Notes: generated by a model from the sequence alone, not told the origin. A stretch of DNA of 64,000 nt from Flavobacterium ranwuense (GCF_004349315.1 NZ_SMLH01000001.1:62001-126000); one strand, 5' to 3'. Positions 7,542-16,311 are shown, counted from the stretch's first letter. Translations and numbers: made by a program.

Positions 7542-10034
7542 TTAGAAATGAAATCCAAACGATCCTTTTACGGAAAAGCGTTGTGTATCCGGTGTATTCA
7601 AATAACTACCGCGCCAAGCGAAATCGATACGGAATACTTTGAAGATATTCCCGATTCCTGCGCTGTATTCCCAATATCCTTTTTCGGGCGCACTATAAAT
7701 TAAACCCGATGCATTAATCGCTCTATTTTCATCAGAAATGGTTCCATAAACCCCTTTTATGGATACAATTTCTCTCCAATTAAGCTTACGCATAAACGGG
7801 ATTCTGGAAAAAATTTTGCCATTGAAATTGTGATTCCATTGCAAAGTAGCATATTGGTCTGACACAAATTCATAAAAATTAAGATTGCTGAAAGTGTTTT
7901 CTATCGTAAAATAGGTTTGGTTTCCAGGAATAACACTCAATAATCCCAAAGGAACTGTCCCAAAGGTTTTACCCACCTCCATAATAATATTGGTTCTTCC
8001 TAAAGCCCCGATAATAATAGGTTGTTTGTAATACAATTGCAATTTATCATATTTGAAATCACCGTTCAACAACCCCTTAAAACCGTGGCTGTAGTTGACA
8101 AAAAATCGACTGAAATGGCTATCCACAATGTCTCTTTCCACACCGACCCCAATAGTTCTCCTCTTTGGCGAATATTCAACCTGAAAATTAACTTCTGATT
8201 GTTTTACCTCACTTTCTATAACGGAATTTGCTATATCCGTATAATAATCCAAACTAAACGTAGTAGAAGCAGACTCCAGCGTACGATAGGAAAATCCAGT
8301 TTGAAAAATTAAATTTTTAATGGGTTCTATCTCTACCGCAATAGTACTCAAATTGATATTGGTCAGTTTCCCGTTGCTACCGGACGAAAACACTGAGGAC
8401 GAAGCAAAACTTCTGCCCAAAATGTCGTTTGTGGTGGTTAAGCTGGCACCTATTTGTTCAATATCGCGCCTATTCCCTCCGGACAAAATGATTCGGTTTT
8501 TCTTGTCAACCATCCATTTCCCTGAAAGTCCATATTTGAATTTATCATCATCAAATCCATACGCCGTGTAGGCTTGAATACGCCATGGATCGTTAGGTCC
8601 AAAATACGTCCTTCCTCCTACTCGCAATCGTATTCCCTCCACTTCATTATACCCAAATGTGGAAAAAACGGGCCCATAATCGAAATTTTTAAATTCCACA
8701 TAACCGCTCCCAAGTATCGAAACCAGATTATACAATCGTTTAAATTTATTAACCGTTTGCAAGGTATCCAGCATTTTATAAACACCCAATTCATCCTTGC
8801 TTAGGTTTTCGAAACGGTTTTCGTTCCAGTATTCATCGGATTTATTGTAGACTTCGTTATCCATATAATTGACCTCATCTTTATAAAAAGCTACTGGTTG
8901 CTCCTTATTAAATTGATGATTTCTATAAAATGTGGTTCGCTTTCCATAAACTCCTTTGGAATTTTCTTTTTTGTTTAAAGCAAAATCAGACATTAAATAA
9001 TCCTTCGTAAGCAAGAAAACAGAATCATTGACTACCTCAAATTCTTGCTCTAAATAAATATCTTTTACCCAGTTAATATTGGCACTTTTGGTAACCGCCA
9101 TATTTATTTTCTTGATGGCAAACGTCGAATCATTCACCCAGAAATCCCCTTTGAAAGTCAATTCGTTTTTACGTCTTGGATAAAACACAATATTATAACA
9201 CCATTTTTTATCAATGTATGCACTGTCTTTCAACACATAATTGTAGACATCAATCCCGGTTTTAGATAACGGACTGGTAAAGCTTTTGTCAAAAAAAGTT
9301 AAGTAATTATTGTAGACATTATAATCGGAATACAAGTCTTTTACAAAAGACAAAATCTGTTGATTTCCATTAAACCCTGACGTTTTATTGGCTTTTATTT
9401 TTTCTTTTACTCTTTTTAATTTGTTATCTCCATAAACATCATGGAGTGATTCATTTATAAAAATAGGCAAATAGGTTTTCCCGGTTACTCTGGAAGTATC
9501 CATTTGATCAAATATAAACTCCATGCCTTTGAAAAGCTTGCTTTTCATAAAAGCACTATCGATAGAATTCATGTCAAATTCTATTTTTTCATACTTTTCC
9601 ATCTGGTATTGGTCAAACAAATGCAATCCATTTTTACGTTTTCTCTCCCAAATTTTCCTAAGAATGTCTAGCGCAGGATTGTTCTTTTTCGACGTTTTAC
9701 CGGCAAAAACAACTACTTCGTTTAAGCTCTCGGCTTCGTTCAGTTGAATTTTGAAATTGTAGTTTACAGGCTTGTCTAAAATAATTTCCTTCTCAGAGAA
9801 ACCTACTGAAGATATTACTAAAGTAGTATATGTTTTTGGGGATTCGAGGTAAAACCGACCATCTTCATTGGTAACAATTCCTTCGCTGGAATCTTTGAAA
9901 ACCACATTTGCAAAAGGAATTGGCTGATTTGATTTATCTACCACAATACCACTCACTTTTGTTTGCGCAAAAACTGCGTTTGTTGAAACAAACAAAAAAA
10001 ACAGGAGAAACAAGAGATTCTTTTTCATAATCAT
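7542..10034 (-). CDS. DUF5686 and carboxypeptidase-like regulatory domain protein
   Basis: This large (830-residue) envelope protein has a signal peptide (MKKNLLFLLFFLFVSTNAVFAQ). A carboxypeptidase-regulatory-like beta-sandwich follows (about 25-115; VSGIVVDKSNQPIPFANVVFKD and the closing LNEVVVFAG). The remainder is the DUF5686 region, which ends in a predicted outer-membrane beta-barrel with a terminal aromatic residue (SVKGSFGFHF). The family is Bacteroidota-specific and of unknown function, probably outer membrane. ATG at 10034 and ATG at 10028 (MIMKK versus MKK) are equally usable. A strong hairpin ending in a T-run stops only three bases upstream of 10034, so expression may depend on read-through from pdhB or on a promoter within that hairpin. 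Confidence 0.9.
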   Translation of the reverse strand: MIMKKNLLFLLFFLFVSTNAVFAQTKVSGIVVDKSNQPIPFANVVFKDSSEGIVTNEDGRFYLESPKTYTTLVISSVGFSEKEIILDKPVNYNFKIQLNEAESLNEVVVFAGKTSKKNNPALDILRKIWERKRKNGLHLFDQYQMEKYEKIEFDMNSIDSAFMKSKLFKGMEFIFDQMDTSRVTGKTYLPIFINESLHDVYGDNKLKRVKEKIKANKTSGFNGNQQILSFVKDLYSDYNVYNNYLTFFDKSFTSPLSKTGIDVYNYVLKDSAYIDKKWCYNIVFYPRRKNELTFKGDFWVNDSTFAIKKINMAVTKSANINWVKDIYLEQEFEVVNDSVFLLTKDYLMSDFALNKKENSKGVYGKRTTFYRNHQFNKEQPVAFYKDEVNYMDNEVYNKSDEYWNENRFENLSKDELGVYKMLDTLQTVNKFKRLYNLVSILGSGYVEFKNFDYGPVFSTFGYNEVEGIRLRVGGRTYFGPNDPWRIQAYTAYGFDDDKFKYGLSGKWMVDKKNRIILSGGNRRDIEQIGASLTTTNDILGRSFASSSVFSSGSNGKLTNINLSTIAVEIEPIKNLIFQTGFSYRTLESASTTFSLDYYTDIANSVIESEVKQSEVNFQVEYSPKRRTIGVGVERDIVDSHFSRFFVNYSHGFKGLLNGDFKYDKLQLYYKQPIIIGALGRTNIIMEVGKTFGTVPLGLLSVIPGNQTYFTIENTFSNLNFYEFVSDQYATLQWNHNFNGKIFSRIPFMRKLNWREIVSIKGVYGTISDENRAINASGLIYSAPEKGYWEYSAGIGNIFKVFRIDFAWRGSYLNTPDTQRFSVKGSFGFHF

Positions 10035-10036
10035 TC

Positions 10037-10078
10037 AAAAAAAAACTTCATCAAATAAATAAATAATTGATGAAGTTA
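10037..10078 (-). terminator. Terminator of pdhB, abutting the next start codon
   Basis: On the minus strand, AACTTCATCAA (10077-10067) and TTGATGAAGTT (10054-10044) form an 11-bp stem followed by nine T's ending near 10037. It ends the pdhB transcript only a few bases before the DUF5686 ATG at 10034; attenuation is possible. Confidence 0.8.
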
Positions 10079-10158
10079 TTAAACCTAGGCTTCTTAGATT
10101 ATCAAACTTTTTAGATTAAAATCTTACAATTTAAGAAGTCTAACAATAGCTAAAAGAT

Positions 10159-11139
10159 CTATTTTTTATACATTACTTTTTTAACTGCTTTTACAACATC
10201 ACCTGCATTTGGCAACCATTCTTTCAACAATACTGGAGAGTACGGCGCTGGAGTATCCGCAGTTGTGATACGTTGAATAGGCGCATCCAAGAAATCAAAA
10301 GCGCGTTCTTGAACGATATACGTAATTTCAGAAGCTACACTTGCAAAAGGCCAAGCTTCCTCAAGAACCACCAATCTATTTGTTTTTTTAACCGATGTTA
10401 AAATCGTCTCATAATCCATAGGACGTACGGTTCTCAAATCGATAATTTCACAAGAAATTCCTTCTTTGGCTAATTCGTCAGCAGCAATATGAGCTTCTTT
10501 GATAATTTTTCCAAAAGAAACGATAGTTACATCAGTACCTTCCCGTTTGATATCAGCAACTCCCAGTGGAATGGTATATTCCCCATCTGGCACTTCTCCT
10601 TTATCACCATACATTTGTTCCGATTCCATGAAAATCACAGGATCATTATCACGAATAGCCGCTTTCAACAATCCTTTTGCATCATAAACCGTAGATGGAA
10701 CTACCACTTTAAGACCCGGAGTGTTCGCAAACCAGTTTTCTAATGCTTGTGAGTGAGTCGCCCCTAATTGTCCTGCCGAAGCAGTTGGACCACGAAAAAC
10801 GATAGGCACATTAAATTGTCCACCAGTCATCTGACGCATTTTGGCAGCGTTATTTATAATTTGGTCAATCCCTACTAAACAGAAATTGAACGTCATATAT
10901 TCTACAATCGGTCTGCATCCGTTCATTGCCGATCCTACTGCAATACCAGTAAAACCAAGCTCAGCAATAGGAGTATCAATGACTCTTTTCTCGCCAAATT
11001 CAGCAAGCATTCCTTTAGATGCTTTATACGCACCATTATATTCTGCAACTTCTTCACCCATTAAGTAGATGGACTCATCGTGACGCATTTCCTCACTCAT
11101 CGCTTCGCAAATGGCCTCTCTAAATTGTATCGTTCTCAT
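10159..11139 (-). CDS. pdhB: Pyruvate dehydrogenase complex E1 component, beta subunit
   Basis: This is the beta half of the thiamine-diphosphate E1 heterotetramer that decarboxylates pyruvate and feeds acetyl-CoA synthesis. The 326-residue protein is full length. It starts MRTIQFREAICEAMSEEM, carries the LMGEEVAEYNGAY segment with the glutamate that contacts the cofactor aminopyrimidine ring, and has DTPIAELGFTGIAVGSAMNG and the C-terminal transketolase domain (LVVLEEAWPFASVASEI). No alpha subunit or E2 gene is adjacent, so the complex is encoded at separate loci. The pyruvate (rather than 2-oxo-branched-chain) assignment rests on overall similarity. Confidence 0.92.
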   Translation of the reverse strand: MRTIQFREAICEAMSEEMRHDESIYLMGEEVAEYNGAYKASKGMLAEFGEKRVIDTPIAELGFTGIAVGSAMNGCRPIVEYMTFNFCLVGIDQIINNAAKMRQMTGGQFNVPIVFRGPTASAGQLGATHSQALENWFANTPGLKVVVPSTVYDAKGLLKAAIRDNDPVIFMESEQMYGDKGEVPDGEYTIPLGVADIKREGTDVTIVSFGKIIKEAHIAADELAKEGISCEIIDLRTVRPMDYETILTSVKKTNRLVVLEEAWPFASVASEITYIVQERAFDFLDAPIQRITTADTPAPYSPVLLKEWLPNAGDVVKAVKKVMYKK

Positions 11140-11245
11140 ATTATATGTTGTATGTGTCTAATTTTCGAAAAGCAAAAATAAATATTTTATATCACTTAAA
11201 AGCATAAATTACTTTAAATTAATCAGGTTTTATAATGATATTTTC

Positions 11246-11325
11246 CAGGAGCTATTTCCGGCTATACGCTGTATCTTCCTGTGGCTAAAGGAACCACAGG
11301 AAGGATGCCGCTGCTATCCGGGCTA
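11246..11325 (+). repeat. Dispersed structured repeat, copy 2
   Basis: The same element as 7414-7502. The left flank (11246-11274) matches copy 1 at all but about four positions. The stem is CTTCCTGTGG/CCACAGGAAG (11275-11284, 11294-11303; 9-nt loop). The right flank runs 11304-11325 and matches copy 1 with about four changes. Only the outer CTT/AAG of the stem is shared with copy 1. It lies in the 290-base gap between divergent pdhB and etfB, on the etfB strand. Confidence 0.8.
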
Positions 11326-11387
11326 CGAAATCGAAATAGTATTGAAAAATATTATGCATGCATACTATATTATTCAAATTATTATTT

Positions 11388-11395
11388 TAAATTTG
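11388..11395 (+). promoter_or_regulatory. Candidate -7 element of the etfBA promoter
   Basis: TAAATTTG fits the Bacteroidota TAnnTTTG -7 box, about 35 bases before the etfB ATG. No good -33 TTG is seen at the right distance. Confidence 0.45.
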
Positions 11396-11429
11396 TCAAA
11401 GCTTTTTAGAAAAATCAAAATATATACTT

Positions 11430-12176
11430 ATGAAAATATTAGTTTGCATCAGTCACGTTCCTGATACTACTTCAAAAATTAACTTCGTTAACGGTGATTC
11501 TGAATTTGACACCAATGGGGTACAATATGTAATCAATCCAAATGACGAATTTGGTTTGACACGTGCCATTTGGTTTCAAGAACAACAAGGCGCAACGGTT
11601 ACTGTTGTGAATGTTGGAGGACCTGAAACCGAACCCACTTTAAGAAAAGCATTAGCAATAGGCGCTAACGAAGCTATTCGTGTAAACGCAAATCCTACTG
11701 ACGGATTTTTCGTTGCCAAACAACTTGCCGAAGTAATCAAAAACGGAAGTTACGATGTAATTATCGCCGGAAAAGAATCTTTAGACTATAATGGCGGAAT
11801 GGTTCCCGGAATGATTGCCGGAATTTTAGGATACAACTTCCTTAATTCTTGCACAAACCTTACTGTTGAAGGAACTAGCGTAAAAGCAGTTCGTGAGATT
11901 GATGGTGGAAAAGAAACCGTTGCTACTGCTTTACCGATAATCATTGGTGGACAAAAAGGATTGGTGGAAGAAAAAGACCTGCGTATTCCAAACATGAGAG
12001 GAATTATGACTGCAAGAACTAAAGCCTTGACAATTCTGGAGCCAGTTGATGCCACTGTAAATACAAAAGCAGTAAAATTTGAAAAACCAGCTCCTAAATC
12101 AGCAGTGAAATTAATCTCTCCTGACAATTTAGACGAATTAATCAATTTATTACACAACGAAGCGAAAGTAATATAA
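11430..12176 (+). CDS. etfB: Electron transfer flavoprotein, beta subunit
   Basis: This is the AMP-binding subunit of the heterodimeric electron transfer flavoprotein, which carries electrons from acyl-CoA dehydrogenases. The 248 residues match family length. It starts MKILVCISHVPDTTSKI and carries the adenine-nucleotide-binding segment (DVIIAGKESLDYNGGMVPGMIAG) and the IIGGQKGL and RIPNMRGIMTA signatures. It is followed 81 bases later by etfA in the same direction, so the two form an operon. A structured dispersed repeat lies about 100 bases upstream of the start. Confidence 0.96.
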   Translation: MKILVCISHVPDTTSKINFVNGDSEFDTNGVQYVINPNDEFGLTRAIWFQEQQGATVTVVNVGGPETEPTLRKALAIGANEAIRVNANPTDGFFVAKQLAEVIKNGSYDVIIAGKESLDYNGGMVPGMIAGILGYNFLNSCTNLTVEGTSVKAVREIDGGKETVATALPIIIGGQKGLVEEKDLRIPNMRGIMTARTKALTILEPVDATVNTKAVKFEKPAPKSAVKLISPDNLDELINLLHNEAKVI

Positions 12177-12188
12177 TTAGGAATTAAA

Positions 12189-12206
12189 AATTACGAATTA
12201 CGAATT
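12189..12206. repeat. AATTACGAATT-type spacer repeat
   Basis: Two overlapping copies of the AATTACGAATT motif lie in the etfB-etfA spacer. The same motif recurs in the fbaA-accD spacer at 24206-24228. Confidence 0.5.
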
Positions 12207-12257
12207 TTTGAAATCTTTAAATTTTTCAATTATTTAATCTTTTAATCTAAAATCATT

Positions 12258-13226
12258 ATGTCAATATTAATATATGCGGAATACGCAGAAGGAAAATTTA
12301 AAAAAGTAGCATTCGAATTGGCTTCTTACGCAAAAAAAGTAGCGGAATCTTTAGGAACTACCGTTACAGCAGTAACCGTAAATGCAGGAGATGTTTCGGA
12401 ATTATCAAAATACGGAGTAGATAAAGTGTTAAAAGTAAACAACGATAAATTATCAGGATTTACTGCAAAAGCGTACGCTGATGTCATCAAACAAGCTGCT
12501 CAAAAAGAAAACGTGAAATTAGTTTTACTTTCATCAACTACGGATAGTATTTACCTTTCCTCACTTGTTGCAGTAGCACTAGAAGCAGGTTACGCTTCGA
12601 ATGTTGTTGGATTACCCGTTTCAACTTCGCCTTTTCAAGTAAAAAGAAATGCTTTTTCAAACAAAGCTTTCAATATCACTGAAATTGCAACTGATGTAAA
12701 AGTGCTTGGACTGGCTAAAAACTCTTATGGTGTTTTTGAAAATGCATCCACATTAACTCAAGAAGATTTTAATCCAACAATTGGAGACAATGATTTTGGC
12801 GTAAAAGTAGAATCAGTAGAAAAAGGTTCTGGAAAAGTTTCTATTGCTGATGCTGACATTGTAGTTTCGGCTGGTCGTGGATTAAAAGGTCCTGAAAACT
12901 GGGGAATGGTAGAAGAATTAGCCACAGTTCTTGGAGCTGCAACTGCTTGTTCAAAACCAGTTTCTGATTTAGGATGGAGACCTCACGGAGAACACGTAGG
13001 ACAAACTGGAAAACCGGTTGCTACAAACCTTTATATTGCGATTGGAATTTCGGGAGCGATACAACATATTGCTGGAATCAACTCTTCTAAAGTTAAAGTT
13101 GTAATCAACAGCGATCCGGAAGCGCCATTTTTCAAAGTAGCTGACTACGGAGTTGTTGGAGATGCTTTTGAAATTGTACCAAAATTAATTGAGAAATTAA
13201 AAGCTTTCAAAGCACATAATTCCTAA
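12258..13226 (+). CDS. etfA: Electron transfer flavoprotein, alpha subunit
   Basis: This is the FAD-binding partner of EtfB. The 322-residue protein has the N-terminal ETF alpha/beta domain and the C-terminal FAD domain, with VSAGRGLKGPENWGMVEELA, HVGQTGKPVATNLYIAIGISGAIQHIAG and NSDPEAPFF, which are strong family signatures. Where many EtfA proteins have an SRAAVDAGW-like FAD contact, this one reads CSKPVSDLGW, so Lys stands at the usual Arg position; I believe this is common in Bacteroidota. It ends in an efficient terminator at 13253-13308. Confidence 0.96.
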   Translation: MSILIYAEYAEGKFKKVAFELASYAKKVAESLGTTVTAVTVNAGDVSELSKYGVDKVLKVNNDKLSGFTAKAYADVIKQAAQKENVKLVLLSSTTDSIYLSSLVAVALEAGYASNVVGLPVSTSPFQVKRNAFSNKAFNITEIATDVKVLGLAKNSYGVFENASTLTQEDFNPTIGDNDFGVKVESVEKGSGKVSIADADIVVSAGRGLKGPENWGMVEELATVLGAATACSKPVSDLGWRPHGEHVGQTGKPVATNLYIAIGISGAIQHIAGINSSKVKVVINSDPEAPFFKVADYGVVGDAFEIVPKLIEKLKAFKAHNS

Positions 13227-13252
13227 TCAACAGGAAATCATTAAATCGATTT

Positions 13253-13308
13253 AAATGCTACTTAAAAATAAGATATTTGTATCTTTGCTTTTAAGTAGCA
13301 TTTTTTTT
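13253..13308 (+). terminator. etfBA terminator with a promoter in its loop
   Basis: AAATGCTACTTAAAA (13253-13267) pairs perfectly with 13289-13303, and the T-run continues to 13308. The 21-base loop contains the TATCTTTG -7 box of the next gene. Confidence 0.9.
13280..13287 (+). promoter_or_regulatory. -7 element for the bifunctional nuclease gene
   Basis: TATCTTTG (TAnnTTTG) sits in the terminator loop. Transcription from it would begin near 13294, inside the right arm, so the new RNA could not form the terminator. Confidence 0.6.
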
Positions 13309-13373
13309 AACAAAAAATGAAACTTGGTTTTATCAAAAAAATAAGTACGCTGTACTTACCCATTTTAATAATT

Positions 13374-13997
13374 ATGAGCTTAGTTAAATTATCCATAAAA
13401 GGAATTTCATACAGTCAAACTCAAAACGGAGCGTATGCTTTGATCTTGAATGAGGTTGATGGCGAAAGAAAATTACCCATTGTCATTGGTGCTTTTGAAG
13501 CCCAATCGATTGCTATTGCATTAGAAAAAGAAATAAAACCACCGCGTCCTTTGACGCATGATTTATTTAAAAATTTTGCAGAGCGTTTTGATATTGTAGT
13601 GAAACAAGTCATTATTCACAAGCTAGTTGATGGTGTTTTTTATTCCAGTATTATTTGCGAAAGAGATAAAATAGAGGAAATTATTGATGCCAGAACCTCT
13701 GATGCAATTGCTTTAGCATTGCGTTTTAATGCCCCTATTTTTACCTACAAAAACATTCTGGACAAAGCTGGAATATACCTAAAAGCAAATCCGCTGGAAG
13801 CCAATAAAGATTCTCAGGAAATCGACGATGTGCTGTCTAATCCAGAAACTTTTGGTCGTGAAGAAGAAAGCAATCAATCCGGAGAAACCTATTCTAAGCA
13901 TAGTTTACAAGAATTGAATGAATTGTTAGATCAAGCAGTTTCGCATGAAGATTACGAAAAAGCAGCAAAAATAAGAGACGAAATCTCGAAGAGATAA
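13374..13997 (+). CDS. Bifunctional nuclease family protein (DUF151 plus UvrB/UvrC motif)
   Basis: This 207-residue protein has the BFN domain at the N-terminus (VKLSIKGISYSQTQNGAYAL, then LPIVIGAFEAQSIAIALE, then DARTSDAIALALRF). A UVR motif ends it (LNELLDQAVSHEDYEKAAKI). BFN proteins have been linked to DNase/RNase activity in plants; the bacterial role is uncertain. I chose ATG 13374 because the family begins close to its VKL strand. An in-frame ATG at 13317 has a better A-rich leader and is close to the probable transcription start; using it would add MKLGFIKKISTLYLPILII, a hydrophobic stretch not expected in the family. Either start may be real. Confidence 0.88.
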   Translation: MSLVKLSIKGISYSQTQNGAYALILNEVDGERKLPIVIGAFEAQSIAIALEKEIKPPRPLTHDLFKNFAERFDIVVKQVIIHKLVDGVFYSSIICERDKIEEIIDARTSDAIALALRFNAPIFTYKNILDKAGIYLKANPLEANKDSQEIDDVLSNPETFGREEESNQSGETYSKHSLQELNELLDQAVSHEDYEKAAKIRDEISKR

Positions 13998-14082
13998 CTT
14001 TAATTTTGATTTTCATTGATGTGTTATTTCATGAAAAAAACGACCAATTACATAAAAATTGTAGTTACATTTAATGCCACAC

Positions 14083-14116
14083 TTTGTTATAAATTTTTAT
14101 TGACATTTGTTATAAA
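14083..14116 (+). repeat. Tandem direct repeats upstream of the amidohydrolase gene
   Basis: TTTGTTATAAA occurs at 14083-14093 and again at 14106-14116, a 23-base period (about two helical turns). The second copy ends nine bases before the ATG. It may be a regulator binding site or chance in AT-rich DNA. Confidence 0.4.
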
Positions 14117-14124
14117 ACTAATCT

Positions 14125-15408
14125 ATGAAAACAAAATTTGTCCTAATTATCGCAACCATATTTATTTCTACAATTGCATTTTCTCAAGATTATTATTTAC
14201 ACTGCGGAAAAATTCTAAATACCCAATCTGGCAAAGAGTTATCCAACCAAACTATTATTGTTTCTAAAAACAAAATCACAAAAATACAAGATGGATTTAT
14301 ATCTAAATCCAAACCCGAAGATATTGAAATCGACCTGAAAAACAAATATGTGTTACCTGGTCTCATCGATTTACACGTGCATATTGAAGGGGAACACGAC
14401 ACGAAAAGTTACATGTCAAAATATTTAGACAACGAGGCTGACATTGCATTTCAAGCGGTTCGTTGTGCAGAAACAACACTTTTAGCCGGATTCACTACCG
14501 TACGTGATTTAGGAGGAACCGGAGTTAATATCTCTATAAGAAATGCTATTAATAAAGGAATCGTAAAAGGCCCAAGAATATATACCGCAGGAAAATCGAT
14601 TGCCACAACAGGCGGTCATGCTGATCCAACGAACGGAAGCAATCGTAAACTTGTAGGCGATCCGGGGCCACACGAAGGCGTAATCAATTCTCCTGAAGAA
14701 GCTGTAAAAGCAGTAAGAGAGCGCTACAAAGAAGGAGCCGATGTTATTAAAATCACAGCTACTGGCGGCGTTTTAAGCGTGGCAAAAAGCGGGAAAAATC
14801 CTCAGTTTACTTTAGACGAAATCAAAGCTATTACAACAACTGCCAAAGATTACAATATGCTTACCGCAGCTCATGCCCACGGAGACGAAGGAATGCAGCG
14901 AGCTATACTAGGCGGTATAAAAACTATTGAACACGGCACCTTTATGAGTGAAGAGACAATGGAATTAATGAAAAAATACGATGCTTATTTAGTTCCTACT
15001 CTAACCGCAGGAAAAGAAGTAGAAAAAAATGCAGAAATTAATGGTTTTTATCCTGAAATTGTAGTTCCAAAGGCCCGAGAAGTTGGTCCACAAATTAAAG
15101 CTACTTTTGCAAAAGCATACAAAAAAGGAGTCAAAATTGCTTTTGGAACCGATGCCGGAGTCTTTGCTCATGGTACAAATGCAAAAGAATTTGGCTATAT
15201 GGTTGAAGCCGGAATGCCTGCATTAGCCGCTATACAATCAGCAACAACAACTAATGCCATGTTATTGGGTATCGGAAATGAAGTAGGACAAATCAAAGAA
15301 AACTTCTTTGCAGACATTATTGCAGTTGATGAAAATCCTTTGAATACTATCAAAACGCTGGAAAAAGTCGTATTTGTAATGAAAGACGGAAAAATATATA
15401 AAAACTAA
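14125..15408 (+). CDS. Secreted amidohydrolase family protein (Xaa-Arg/imidazolonepropionase-like dipeptidase group)
   Basis: This 427-residue binuclear metal hydrolase is exported by a signal peptide (MKTKFVLIIATIFISTIAFSQ). Metal ligands are visible in family order: HVH (His84, His86), Lys209 in DVIKITATGG (the likely carboxylated lysine), HAHG (His250), EHGT (His270) and GTDAG (Asp343). The motif set matches the amidohydrolases that cleave C-terminal residues from dipeptides, so peptide or acyl-amino-acid hydrolysis is the likely reaction. The exact substrate is unknown. thyA follows after 31 bases, so they may share a transcript. Confidence 0.88.
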   Translation: MKTKFVLIIATIFISTIAFSQDYYLHCGKILNTQSGKELSNQTIIVSKNKITKIQDGFISKSKPEDIEIDLKNKYVLPGLIDLHVHIEGEHDTKSYMSKYLDNEADIAFQAVRCAETTLLAGFTTVRDLGGTGVNISIRNAINKGIVKGPRIYTAGKSIATTGGHADPTNGSNRKLVGDPGPHEGVINSPEEAVKAVRERYKEGADVIKITATGGVLSVAKSGKNPQFTLDEIKAITTTAKDYNMLTAAHAHGDEGMQRAILGGIKTIEHGTFMSEETMELMKKYDAYLVPTLTAGKEVEKNAEINGFYPEIVVPKAREVGPQIKATFAKAYKKGVKIAFGTDAGVFAHGTNAKEFGYMVEAGMPALAAIQSATTTNAMLLGIGNEVGQIKENFFADIIAVDENPLNTIKTLEKVVFVMKDGKIYKN

Positions 15409-15439
15409 GCTCGCTTACCGCAAATAGAATAAAGATACA

Positions 15440-16264
15440 ATGAAGCAATATTTAGATTTAGTACAACATGTGATGGAAAACGGTTGTCAAAAAGGAGATC
15501 GTACGGGAACAGGAACAAAGAGTGTATTTGGTTACCAAATGCGTTTTGACTTGAATGAAGGTTTCCCGATGGTTACTACTAAAAAATTACACCTGAAATC
15601 TATTATCTACGAACTCCTTTGGTTTTTAAAAGGCGACACAAACATTAAATACCTTCAAGAAAACGGAGTTAAAATTTGGGATGCCTGGGCTGATGCCAAT
15701 GGAGATTTAGGACCTGTTTATGGTCATCAATGGCGCAACTGGAATAGTGAAGAGATTGATCAAATAACTGAATTGATTAAAGAATTAAAAACCAATCCTA
15801 ACAGTCGCAGGATGTTAGTTTCGGCATGGAATCCTTCGGTTCTTCCAGACACTACAAAATCATTTGACGAAAATGTAGCCAATAATAAAGCGGCTTTACC
15901 TCCTTGTCATGCTTTCTTTCAGTTTTATGTTTCTAACGGCAAATTATCGTGTCAATTGTACCAGCGAAGTGCTGATATTTTTTTAGGCGTTCCTTTTAAT
16001 ATCGCTTCCTACGCTTTACTCACCATGATGATTGCTCAGGTTTGCGACTTGGAGCCAGGGGAATTCATTCACACTTTTGGTGACGCACACATTTACAACA
16101 ATCATTTTGAACAACTCGAATTACAATTGTCCCGTGAGCCAAAACCATTACCTAAAATGATTTTGAATCCCAATATAAAAGACATCTTCGCATTCGATTT
16201 TGAAGATTTCACGCTCGAAGGCTATGAACCACATGCCTTGATAAAAGGCAGTGTTGCGGTCTAA
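15440..16264 (+). CDS. thyA: Thymidylate synthase
   Basis: This cytosolic enzyme makes dTMP from dUMP using methylenetetrahydrofolate. The 274-residue length is normal. The catalytic cysteine is Cys156 in [11 protein letters not shown], and [11 protein letters not shown] and [23 protein letters not shown] are strictly conserved. It shares the neighbourhood with folA (17170-17652), which regenerates the folate product, but two unrelated genes lie between them. Its terminator is shared with the opposing gene and overlaps that gene's last codons. Confidence 0.98.
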   Translation: MKQYLDLVQHVMENGCQKGDRTGTGTKSVFGYQMRFDLNEGFPMVTTKKLHLKSIIYELLWFLKGDTNIKYLQENGVKIWDAWADANGDLGPVYGHQWRNWNSEEIDQITELIKELKTNPNSRRMLVSAWNPSVLPDTTKSFDENVANNKAALPPCHAFFQFYVSNGKLSCQLYQRSADIFLGVPFNIASYALLTMMIAQVCDLEPGEFIHTFGDAHIYNNHFEQLELQLSREPKPLPKMILNPNIKDIFAFDFEDFTLEGYEPHALIKGSVAV

Positions 16265-16271
16265 TGCAATA

Positions 16272-16311
16272 AAAAACGGTGTTTTAGCTAAACTACTAAA
16301 ACACCGTTTTC
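16272..16311. terminator. Bidirectional terminator overlapping coding sequence
   Basis: AAAACGGTGTTTTAG (16273-16287) pairs perfectly with 16296-16310 around an 8-base loop. It follows thyA. On the minus strand the first arm is the last codons (NGVLV) of the opposing gene, whose stop codon (16288-16290) lies in the loop. Confidence 0.9.

Noticed and set aside
14016..14267. An 83-codon plus-strand frame
   Set aside because: It overlaps the amidohydrolase start in another frame; the amidohydrolase has a signal peptide and all catalytic motifs.
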